Assembly: GCF_905475345.1 (NCBI RefSeq)
Contig: NC_066586.1
Span: forward strand, 8,716,400 to 8,780,399
Origin: Vespula vulgaris
Lineage: Eukaryota > Arthropoda > Insecta > Hymenoptera > Vespidae
Reading direction: 5' to 3'
Length of the DNA: 64,000 nucleotides
The first letter of the stretch is position 1. Each line of letters opens with the position of its first letter. Below the pieces are notes generated by a model that saw nothing but the letters and a program-made list of their open reading frames with translations, did no database searches and was not told the origin of the DNA. Below, one piece after another: positions 40,255 to 51,836 of this stretch. The position numbers and the translations under genes were made by a program.

Positions 40255-42298
40255 ATGGACTTCTCAGTAAGGAAGGAATTCTTTTTCGAAAATGATCATT
40301 ACGATTTTATTCAGATCAGTCTTTCTCCAATTGGACTTTGGCCTTCTACCGAACGAAAAACCAGATTAATTAGAAGGTTTATCGTTATACTTAACTGTTT
40401 TTCTATTTTATTATTGCAGGTAATAAAAATGTAACAATATCAAAAGCATAAAGTTTAGTAACAATGATGTTTACTTATCCATCGAAGATAAAAAAGCATG
40501 AATTGACTTTTTTTTCAGACGCTGAAGATCATTATGACTAACTATAAAATAGATATAATTTTCGAAATTTTGCCGTATTTTCTTATCTGTTTCGCTGGTA
40601 TTTTTATGCACTTGAATAATTCTATCAACTCATCACAGGTACATGCAACACAAAAAAATCGACATTTTTCAAATGCTTTGTCTCTTTTATTATTAAACAA
40701 AATTATTTTGTCTCTAATTCGTAATTTTCGTTTTTAGATGTATAGACTCTTGGAGATCATCAAAGACGATTGGCACGAGCAAGAAGGGACAAAAGAATTT
40801 GAAGTAATGAAAAAATTTGCACAGGATTCGAAAACCTACTCGATAATAATGTTGGGTAACTATAAAACAAAAAATTGTTGATGGTGTATTACAGATTAAA
40901 ATATAAAGATTTTACGATACAAAGTTTATTCTAGCAATATTTTATGTACCGGTTTATATAATAATGATTGCATCTACTCTACCTCTTGCTCTCGATTTCA
41001 TCAATCCTTTGAATGAGACTCGTCCACGGACTCTTCCAATTTTAATGGAATTTTATGTCGATGAACAGAAACACTTTTGTCCATTGTTAATGATAATATT
41101 CGTTATGCTACTAATATTAGGTCTAACCTTGATAAGCAACTGTACTCTGTTTTTGGTCTTCATACAACATCTTTGTGGAATGTTCTACGTTGTCGGGTAA
41201 GCTCAATTATCGTTCATTATCCTTCAAGTAACTTGTGATTAATGAAAATAAGAAAACCAAATTGAATTTTATTATCGTTATTTCAATCGTATTCTTATTT
41301 GTTATTTAATTGTTTATTTATATTTTCTAGTAACATGGTCGACAATGTCTTTAATGATAAACATTGTTCCGAAGTTGAAACTTACGCGAAAATAGTCCGT
41401 TGTATAAAATATCATAAACAGGCATTAGAGTTAGTATAAAATTTAAATAGCGTATCAAGTTTTTCATATTGAAGGGTTGACATGTAACGTACTGTATTTA
41501 CACATTTTAAGATTTGAAATGAAACTACGTGCATTATACGAACACGTTTACTTGGGATTAGTTATAATAGGGCTCTTTCTTATGGCCACTTCTGTTATAC
41601 AGGTAAAGAATGTTTCTATAATTTCTGTGATATTCAACTTTGTTGTATAATAAGTTGTTGAGTAATGATTTAGACGAAATATCAACAACGCATTTTTATT
41701 TACAAATTATTTTTTTTTAATGGTTCGTAGCTGATACAAAAAAATACATTCAAACTGGAAAATCCAATAGAATCTTTGGTATCCATCATCATTTTTATCA
41801 GTAGTACGATCATAATATATTTAAAGTGCTATTTTGGTCAGAAATTAATCGATCACAGCACTTATCTATTGAATAAAATGTAATTCTTTTTTATATATTA
41901 ACTTTTATTAAATTTTAAAAAAATTAAAGAATTTATTAAATGTTTTAAAAATTTATTAATTTTATAAAAAGAGTTATTATTATAGGAAAGAATACGAAAT
42001 ATTTAAAGAGCAAATATTTTATCATTGTTTTTTCAGATTCAATACGCCTTGGTACTTGCTTACTAAAAAATCACAGATATTACTCTGGTTCATGATGGCT
42101 AGAAGCACAAAACCATGTTATTTATCATGTGGCAAGCCTTTTTGTATATCTATTCAATTTTTCGCATCGGTAAGATATGAAACGAAAATTATATCATTCC
42201 GTAACATCTAGTTTCAATAAAATATACGTATATATTTTCTTTTTAAGATGCTACAAACCGCAGTATCCTACGCGATGGTATTTTGTTCTTTACATTAA
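40255..42298 (+). CDS. Odorant receptor 3 of the array (7tm_6 family, 9 exons)
   Basis: Exons: 40255-40419, 40519-40638, 40738-40855, 40935-41196, 41331-41429, 41512-41602, 41731-41879, 42037-42169 and 42248-42298; 395 aa, intact. Marks: IGLWPST (exon 1), EQEGTKEFEVMKKFA (exon 3), NPLNETR and LCGMF (exon 4), FGQKLIDHS (exon 7), NTPWYLLTKKSQ (exon 8), SYAMV (exon 9). Its first exon has a longer N-terminus (MDFSVRKEFFFEND) than most copies, and its fifth exon is the shortest in the array (99 nt), shortening the loop between the fourth and sixth exons. The best copy of the shared upstream block lies at 39781-39865, about 390-475 bp before the ATG. Confidence 0.92.
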
Positions 42299-43569
42299 TC
42301 AATTTATCTTACTTGTATGTCTATAACTTTGTAATTCAATATATATTGTTATTACAATGTGAAAATTGAAGTTATTAATGTTCAAACAAAAAAGAAAAGA
42401 AAATAAAAAATAGCATATAAAACTAATTGCATATAATAACATATAATGATAAAAAGGGAAAACAAACGTTAAAACAATCAATGATACTGAACGTTATATT
42501 TCCAAGAAAGCGAAAAAATGTTTCTTGAACATCTCCGTCTTCCCCATTGTAAACCGAAAAAATACGAGTTACACAGTATTAAAATCATTACCATCAACAC
42601 GTGTGAACTTTTCTACTTCCTTGTGTAGAACTTATATTTTCTTCTCTCTTTTCTGGGTGATATATATGCTGTAATACATATTGCCTACCATAGAGATTAT
42701 AAAAATGCTTGTAATACGTTTGACTACTATAAGAGAATAAATAAAGCAGGCAAGCAATATTTTCTCGAATCGAAGCTCGAAATGTTGCTTGATTTCATGA
42801 GCGATACTCAAAAAATACATTTAATTATCGATATAAAATTTAGAGATAATCTCAATTAATTTCAAAATCGTTTTTCACTTCAAGCAAGAAATTAAATAAT
42901 TCAATTATACTTACGTAGATAAGTAGTAAAAAGAACATCACAATCGATAAGAACATTCAATCTTTCTCGTGAAATTTTAAAATAATTAGCGAAAAGTAAA
43001 TTACCGAAAAGGTAAAAGTAAAAGAGAAAAAAGGAAAAAAAAATTATATCCCTTAAAATTATTACAAACATTTAATACTATCATATATGATTAACTTTGA
43101 TATAGATATTTATACAATATTTTCTTTATATATATATATATATTTTTTTTTTACTTTTTTTTCTTATATCATATTCTTTTTTACCTGAAGTACTAAGTTT
43201 CATTGCAACAACTAAAAAAGACTGACTGTATTCTGCGTTATCTTCGTTCGAACGAGCACGAAGAGCGCAAGTCATGCCGAAGAGAGGGGCAAATCGTGCT
43301 TGCAGACTATTTTTCTATAATTATTGATTAATAAACGTAAATGTAAAGTAGGAGTACGCGTGGCAAAATCATTATGATTGACACTTCTCACTGTCACATT
43401 TCTCTCCCCTTTTTTCATTACACGCTTGTATGTTCAAAGAAGTCGTTTATTATTCACTGGCTAGAAAAAGAAAGGGTTTGTCTCCACGAAGGTAGAAGGG
43501 AAATTATTATTCGATGGTATAATAGCCAACAGGAAGAAACATAAAACCATAAAATATAACAAAAAATAA

Positions 43570-45419
43570 ATGAAAAAAACATTTCACATGGCTCACGATT
43601 GTCAAGTAAGGGAACTAGATTACTTTGAGAAACGTTACTGCAAACTCAATCGAATTTGTTTATCACTGATCGGACTTTGGCCTTATTCCGCTCCAAAAAA
43701 GAGATTCTTTCGAAAGCTAGTCGTAAACGGTACTTTTTTGGTTATTTTGATAGTACAGGTAAATGATACAATTTAGATCACTTTGTCCGAAAATATAAAA
43801 CTTTGATAAGATCTTATCTTCAGATAACATCTATCATTACGGTAGACGACTTTCAATTACTCATGGAAGTTATTTCCAATTTTGTTTTATATTTAACCTG
43901 TGTATTGATGTATTACAATAGCTTATTCAATATGCCAAAGGTACGAATGTTGAATAATTCAAATGGTATTAAAAAATTCAAATGGTTACAAAAAATAAGA
44001 AAAATAATTCTAATTGATAATTCGCGAGTGATGTTATAGATAAGTCAATTATTAGAGCTTATTAAACAAGATTGGCTCGAAAAGGAAAATATGAAGGAAT
44101 TTGAAATCATGAAGAAATACGCAAAGGATGGTAGAATGTACTCATTGATGATAATAAGTAAGTCTAAGAATAGGTAATTTAATTTAAACTTATATATAAC
44201 TAACTTAATAATTTTTCTTTTTTAGTGTTGACTTATGGGTTAATTTTTTTGGTGATGTCCGTATCAGCTATACCATATATTCTAGATATATATTTTCCTC
44301 TAAATCAAACTCGATTTCACACTTTACCATTCTCGGTAGAATTGTTTATAGATACAGAGAAATACTACTGTCTGGCATTCTTTATCATTTTTTTCACATC
44401 TTCTTTATCGTGCATAGTTGTAGTAGGCAATTACACATTGTTCGCAGTACTTGTTTATCACATTTGCGGAATGTTTTGCGTAGTTAGGTAAAAACATTTT
44501 AACAATTTATGATTGATTAAATACCTGATTTAATAATTTCATCGTCCGTTTATTTTCAGAAATATGTTGGATGACGTAGTGGATGTCACAAAGGAATATG
44601 TATATGATCGTAATACAGAGGACATAGCCTATGCAAAAATAATTCGTAGTATAAAATATCACAAAAAGACTTTAGAGTTAGTATGAAACAAAACGTTTAA
44701 TAACTTCCTATGTTCTCTTTTCATTAAGAAATTTGTATTCTTCAAGATTCGACTCCATCTTTAATTCCTCCTTCGAACAGGGTCTTTCAATTCTGGTAGT
44801 ACTTGGTTCATTTATTATAATAATTACGTTTTTACGGGTGAATAATTATACCTTTGTTTTAATTATTCAATTAAACTTGACAAATTGTATTTACTATAGT
44901 TTTTGTTTTTTATAGCTATTAAAAAATTCCGCATTTGAGTATGAAAATATAAGAGAAACCATTTCTTCGATTTTAAATATCATTGTCAACTGTGGTATAC
45001 TCTACATGAAATGTCATTTAGGCCAGAAAATAATAGATCACAGCGTTCTTATATTCGATAAAACGTAAACTTTTTTCTTTTTATCTTCAATTAATTTTAA
45101 GACTTGATAAGATCAACTACAATGAAAATCTATTTTACTATGCAACAATCGATAATTCACAGGTTTGATATGCCATGGTATATGCTTTCTAAAAAATCAC
45201 AAATGTTATTATGCTTCATGATGATGAGAAGTCTGAAACCTTGTTATTTTGTGCTTGCGAATTTTTTTATCTTATCTATCAAATTTTCCATATCGGTAAG
45301 CAATTAATTACTCGCATTATACCATTTTTATTTTTACATTAAATCTATATGCATACTTTGTGTTTAAGGTCATTCAAACGACTTTGTCTTACGCCATGGT
45401 TATGTATTCTCTGCAATAA
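43570..45419 (+). CDS. Odorant receptor 4 of the array (7tm_6 family, 9 exons)
   Basis: Exons: 43570-43758, 43824-43940, 44040-44157, 44226-44487, 44560-44676, 44747-44837, 44916-45064, 45163-45295 and 45369-45419; 408 aa, intact. Two in-frame ATGs exist; starting at 43588 instead would give 402 aa, nearer the other copies. Marks: IGLWPYS, PLNQTR, HICGMF, LGQKIIDHS, DMPWYMLSKKSQ and SYAMV. Exon 4 ends in an Arg codon rather than the usual Gly at the split codon. Introns are the shortest in the array. The shared upstream motif is intact at 43265-43289. A foldback element separates this gene from receptor 5. Confidence 0.92.
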
Positions 45420-45779
45420 TTTTTGTGAAAACATGATATTCGAGTTTGTTTTTCTAATCGAAAATTCTAAATGATCATCGGTATTTAAGAGATTAATGCT
45501 ATAGATTATATAGAGATAATGCAAAGAAAGAAATAAGAACAAAACATAAAAACATGAAATAAATAAAAGTAAATTAGATAAATGTGAAAAATATTATCTT
45601 TCTGTTTTATATAATTCCGCAGTTAAATTTTTAATTGTATTATTCGTATTAATCGTATAACTTATTATAAAATATGCCTACCTATAAATTAAAGTATACA
45701 TACCTATAAATTAAGAGCAAATTGAATATCTCGTTTGTTACGAGGAATAGAAAAAAAAAATTTGTTAGAAAAGAAATTT

Positions 45780-46277
45780 CATAATTTCATTGTTTAAAAG
45801 TAGGAAATAAAACATCCAACTTTTGATTAAATCGAGAATTTAATGATTTTTAGTTTTTTTTTTTCGAAACATCCTATATTTTTTTAATTATTTAATCATT
45901 TTATTCAATTATCTTTAAGAAATTATTAAAGAAGTATAAACTTAAAGTTAATAATTAACGAAATAATTAGTTTAATTGATTTAGATGACAATCTAACAGG
46001 GCCTTTTATTTAACCATATAAAGATTATTAAATTATGTATTCACTATGTTTAGTATTAATGTTTCTGTCTACACAGTATATTTCACACGTTGATATCTCG
46101 TTAATCATTAACATTAGAATTATATTTGTTTAATAATTTTTTACTGATAATTGATTAAAATACCTATTTAATTAAAAAATGCAAGGTGTTCCATAAAAAA
46201 AATCTAAAAATCATTAAATTTTCGGTTTAATTAAAAGTCGGATATTTTATTTCATACTCTTAAAATATTTGACACAT
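45780..46277. mobile_element. Foldback / MITE-like element between receptors 4 and 5
   Basis: Long terminal inverted repeats: AATTTAATGATTTTTAG occurs at 45837-45853 and its exact reverse complement at 46204-46220, inside arms of roughly 100-145 bp that match at most positions (for example AAATAAAACATCC against AAATAAAATATCC on the other strand). The spacer is AT-rich and noncoding. The centre is near 46028. No target-site duplication could be fixed by eye, so family is undetermined. Confidence 0.72.
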
Positions 46278-46919
46278 GAAATAATGAAACATGTTACATT
46301 TCAACATATTTTTTTTCTATTGTTTCTAACACAGAAAATATTCAACCAATCCATAATATACGATCAACTGTATAATCTCTTTTTCTTTTTCCACTTTAAA
46401 AAAGTTCACTGACTAAACATTACATAAGTATGAAATACTGTAGATTCATACAAAAGCAATAATAAGAATCGATAGTGACCAGCTATTAAAGAGGGCATAT
46501 ATCCAACTAAAAAAGCTTAACTCACTCGTAATGTTGGACGTAGAAACTATAACATCGAATGTATATCCTGGTTGAAAAAGAGGGAGAAGAAAATTATCTT
46601 GATTATGGGTTATGTGAGAAACATACACCTACATATACACGCAAAGTTATAATGATACCGACGCGTGTTATGTTTCTCGCCCCGCCGATTACATATATCT
46701 TTCTATATTCTTCATCCCTTTAGCTTGAAGGAAATAAAAAAGATTCTAACATACGTCGGTACCATGCATGGTTTAAATATTAATCATATAACAGAAAGAC
46801 AAGAAAACGAAAATATTGTAAGAGGGTAATTTAATAACAGAGACATTTAGAAGACATTATTTGCAAAGCTGTGAAGAGTTTTTCTATCAGTTTGTTATTT
46901 TGATTTTTGATACGGAGAA

Positions 46920-48857
46920 ATGAATTTTCTGGAGACTCATTGTTTTAGTCCACATCGAATTTGTTTAAGTTTGACTGGTTTGTGGCCTTACACCAAGACA
47001 AAATGGAAATTGATTGGAACACTTCTTATAAATTTCATTTTGATTAACATACCGATATCGCTGGTAAAAGACAATGTTATAGATATTAATTAAAAATATA
47101 TAACATATAGAGATATTAAATATATTTTCAGATATTAAATGTTATTTGCATTTCCGTTGAACATTATAACATCAAATTAATTTCCGCGATTCTCTGGTAC
47201 TTCCTAATATATCTTTATTACGCTCTATCATATTACAACAACTTCTTTAAATTGTCGAAAGTATGATCAAATTGAATAATTAATTTCCGTCATATTTAAT
47301 TATTTTTAGGATATATTGATAGCATTTTTTTCCTTTTTTTTTCAAATAATTTTATAGATAAGGAAGCTTCTAACACGTATTAATCGTGATTGGTGTGAGA
47401 GAGGAGGTACAAAAGAATTCAAAATTATGAAGCAATACGCGGAGGAGAGCAAGATCTACATGATTCTCATGATAAGTAAGTATCACAATTTCTTATTAAT
47501 AATTCTTATTAACAAAATTATTTATTATTAATTACATAATATTCTTTTAGTTATTAATTACGCATCATTATCTGCAAACGTTTTTATACCAGCTACGCCT
47601 TTTATTCTTGATATTTTTTATCCATTAAATGAAACCAGGCCACGCTTATTTCCATTTCCAGTGAAATTTTTGATAGACACGCAAAAATACTATTATTTCT
47701 TATTAATAATAACTTATATCAGTGTTTCGTTATTACTCTTAGCTGGCATATCGCATTACGCATTTTGTCTTTCGTTCGTACAACACGCATGTGGAATGTA
47801 TATGGTCGTTGGGTAAAATGAAAAAAAACATTAAATATTTTACACATTTCAATATTTAAGATATCACGATATTATTATCTATTTTTATCTATTTTATTTT
47901 CTTTTATTTTATTTTATTTTATTTTTTTTTTTTTTTAGGAATATGTTGGAAAATCTGTTTGATGATAAAAAATTCGATAATTCTAAGTTGGAGGATGAAT
48001 CTTATCCAAAAATTGTCCAAAGTATAAAATACCATAAAGAAGCTTTGAAGTTAGTATAATATTCGTTTACATGAATTTTATCAGAATTAATTGTAATTTA
48101 TTTTCATAAATTTATTGCCAAAGATTTAGCGCTGATTTGAATTCTTTATATGAAACTACTTACTTTTTTATGTTGATACTTGGACCTTTTCTCATGGGTT
48201 GTGGATTTATTCAAGTGAGTAACATTTACAAGCATTTTATCAAATAATAAAAATAAAATAAAATGTATTAACAATGGATTTCTTATTTGAACTAAAATCA
48301 AATTGATCAACTAAATGAATTTATTTTATGAAATTCATATAGATATTACAAGATGATGCGTTTACAATTGAAAATCTAGCAGGATCTATTGTAATTACTA
48401 TAAACATTATATGTAACCTGATAGTAATATACTGGAATTGCTATTTGGGTCAAAAAATAATAGATCATAGTGTTCTTCTAGTCGATAAAGCGTAATTTAC
48501 ATTTAAATATTTACACTTTGATGCATGTCAATATAAAAAATAGATAAAAAGAGAAAAAATTGTTTATGTTTTTATTGAACGAATTTAAATATTTTTATTT
48601 TACAGATACAGTACGCCATGGTACATGTTATCTCTTAGATCACAAATCTTATTTAAATTTATCATAATGAGGAGTATGAGAACCTCTTATTTATCTCTTG
48701 GCAAGTTTTCTGTCTTGTCAGTTAAATTCTTTGCTTCGGTAAGAAACTCATGATCTCTCGATTATTTTTATAAGAAGTATTAGCATATTTATTTGATACA
48801 TTTTAGTTAATACAAAGTGCACTATCCTACGCAACAGTTGTGAACTCCATACGATAA
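46920..48857 (+). CDS. Odorant receptor 5 of the array (7tm_6 family, 9 exons)
   Basis: Exons: 46920-47063, 47132-47260, 47358-47475, 47551-47812, 47939-48049, 48124-48214, 48343-48491, 48606-48738 and 48807-48857; 395 aa, intact. Marks: TGLWPYT, YPLNETR, HACGMY, LGQKIIDHS and STPWYMLS; the final exon ends SYATVVNSIR. First- and second-exon lengths (144 and 129 nt) and the MNF start are shared only with receptor 6, so these two are probably the youngest pair. The GCGCAAGTC upstream motif found before other members was not seen here; its upstream region instead borders the foldback element at 45780-46277. Confidence 0.92.
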
Positions 48858-49558
48858 TTCTACTGCGAGAGTTTCAGAAATGTAAGAACTCATTATTTGT
48901 TAGTATTAATAGATTTAAATTATATGTAAATACCGAAAAAAAGGAAGTATGAAGAAAAAATTTCAGTATTAATTGTAGAATCTATAAAATAAAAACGTTG
49001 ATTGTAATTGAATAAGAAAATTGAATTAAGACATTTGTATCACTCTTACTAATGTAGGGTATAATGTGAGTCTCTTCAGCATTAAATTCTTCGAAGATCT
49101 CCGTTGATCTCCGTTGAACTGTCCGATATTACTCTCTACTTTTTTTCATATCACTTTTTATTCAAGGATCTTACAAATTCGATACGTAACGAAAGACGTC
49201 ACATAAACGACTGAAGCTAGATACGTCGCTTAGTTGAACTACGACTCAAGAGCGCAAGTCGAAAGAAGGGGTAGAAAAGAAGGGATATAAATTGATACTT
49301 ATGTAAAATGTTCTTTATTATAGGTTAAGGAAACGCGTGGAGCAATAATAATTGTCGACAGATGTTTCTTTCCTGTCTTTCATTTTTTCATAGTAACGCA
49401 TAAAAAAAGAACAGAGAGTATAAAAGAAACATTATGCTTATTATTATTAATGAATCGGACGAGGGCAGAATTCGAGGGAGAGAAAATAAAAAAGCAAACA
49501 TTATCGTTCAGTTATTTCAGTGAAGAAAAAAAAACAAGTCTGAATCGATAAGAAAGAA

Positions 49559-50734
49559 ATGAATTTTTTCGAGAGCCGTTATTTCAATACGAATCGAATC
49601 GCTTTGTTTTTGATCGGTCTCTGGTCTTATGCTAAGCCGAAATGGAGGTTTATCGGAACTTTTATCACAAACGCCAATTTTTTCAGCATAGGAATATCAC
49701 AGGTGCGTAATCGATAAAAAAAAAAATCTCTTGAAATGTAAGCGATTCAATTTTAGTTAATGAGTTATGCTTCGTTTTAGTTAATAAACCTTATTTTTGG
49801 GGGCATATATTTCTCCGACATCAAATTAATCGCCATAATTCTTTCAAACTTCCTAACGTACTTTTGCCACATCGTGATATATTACAACAATTACTACAAC
49901 CTGTCGAAAGTATTTGTCTTATTAGTTATTTTACTGCCTTGTTATATATCTACTTTAGTGAATTATAGTATAAGCAGTACAATATTTTTTTATCGTCTAA
50001 TTTACATTTTTTATCGTAAACAAAAATTTAGTGTCATTTTTTTCTATTTCTTGTGTCTTTTCAAGTAATCTTACAGATAAATAATCTTTTGGAGCGTATT
50101 CAGCGTGATTGGTACAATAAAGAAGGTACGAAGGAATTTGAAATTATGAAAAAATTCGCAGAAGAAGGAAGGGTATATACGATAATCATAATAAGTAAAC
50201 TTATTTCTTTCAATGATCGTTCATTTTTTATTTACCCAATGTTTAATATACAAATACAAATTTTTCTAGTAATTTACCTTACGTCTATTATTGGGATCTC
50301 GCTTATATCGATCTTCCCTGTTTTTCTCGATATCATTAATCCATTGAATGAAACTAGATATCGTGAGTTACCTTATCCAGTGGTAGATTTTATAGATCAA
50401 CAAAAATATTTTTATCACTTGTCGATGCTATCTTTCATGGTGGTATTAGACATGAGTTTTTGTGGAATAGCTAACTACGCTCTTATTGCTATCTTTATAC
50501 AATATATGTGTGGAATGTTTTCTGTCGTTGGGTAAGAAAAACAATAAATACTCTTCCTTGAAATATTGAATCTGTACGATTTATTTTTTCAGAAACATGT
50601 TGGAAAATGCATTAGATAGTAAATTAATAAAATCTGACGATCCCAATAAAGAAGCTAAAATTTATGCGAAAATTGTTCATAGTATAAAGTACCACAAAGA
50701 AGCTTTAAAGTTAGTAATTTATGCACGCACACAT

Positions 50735-50788
<54 letters not shown>

Positions 50789-51513
50789 TATATGTATATG
50801 TATATAATTTATCGATTAATTTATCTATTTGCAATCATATTTATAAAGGTTTGATGCTGATTTTAATGCTTTGTTTGAAACCACATATCTTATAATGTTG
50901 ATATGTGCACCTATTCTTGTAACCCTAGGATTCGTTCGAGTAAGCAATAATTTTATAAATCATTTTTAAATATGTTTTCATTATAGTATAGATCAACTAA
51001 ATATATGTTTAGATATTACAGGATGATGCATTTGAGACAAAGAATCAGATGGAAACTATTCATAGTTTGATAAATGTTTTATGCAACTTATTTTTTGTAT
51101 ATGGGAATTGTTACTTGGGCCAGAAAGTAATAGATCAAAGTGTTTTTGTATTCGACAAAGCGTAATCTTCTTTTATATATTTATATTTGATTAATTATAT
51201 ATAAAAAAGTATATTTATTAAAGGTTTGACGTCAGAAACACTCGTGTTCTATTTATAGATTCAGCGTACCATGGTACCTGCTTTCTAAAAGATCACAAAT
51301 TCTAATCGGATTTATTATGATGAGAAGTGTAAAACCTTCTTATATATCGCTCGGCAAATTCTCCATCATGTCTATCAAGTTTTTTGCCTCGGTAAGAAAT
51401 TAATGAACTTTTCTATGTTTAATTAGATATATTAATGTTATCATTATTTTTCTACTTTCAAGTTAATACAAACTGCATTATCTTATGCGACCGTTGTCAA
51501 CTCTCTACAATAA
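49559..51513 (+). CDS. Odorant receptor 6 of the array (7tm_6 family, 9 exons)
   Basis: Exons: 49559-49702, 49781-49909, 50077-50194, 50270-50531, 50593-50709, 50849-50939, 51013-51161, 51259-51391 and 51463-51513; 397 aa, intact. Marks: IGLWSYA (Ser in place of the usual Pro), KEGTKEFEIMKKFA, NPLNETR, MCGMF, LGQKVIDQS, SVPWYLLSKRSQ, SYATVVNS. It closely resembles receptor 5 through exons 6-9 (both begin exon 7 with ILQDDAF). Intron 5 carries a (TG)n tract, and exon 2 uses the second of two nearby TTTTAG acceptors. It is the last receptor and ends 324 bp from the 3' end of the convergent cuticular protein gene. Confidence 0.92.
50737..50783. repeat. (TG)n microsatellite in intron 5 of receptor 6
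   Basis: About 23 uninterrupted TG units. Confidence 0.97.
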
Positions 51514-51836
51514 TTGTCGAAATTATTGGATTTTGAAGAAATATTATACCACAATTAGTATTACTAGTATTATTTTAAATTTAAGTGTTGTCCGATTACT
51601 AATTATTAAAAAATGAAATAATTAATAAAAAAAGCAATCATGGCTTTTTCACCGAACTAATGAAGAATATACATCGCATTAAAAGATGGAAAGTTGATTA
51701 TTCTCGATTATATTCGACAAAACGGGAAATATAAGATATAAATGAAATTGAATTCCCTCGAGAATTAAGGAAACATTTATTTATTAAAAAAAAAAGGTAA
51801 AAATTTTATACAGTTATAATGGTCTTTTGTTTATAT

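Noticed and set aside
42632..42820. 62-codon minus-strand frame between receptors 3 and 4, considered as a receptor remnant
   Set aside because: It does not match any exon of the neighbouring receptors and is on the opposite strand.
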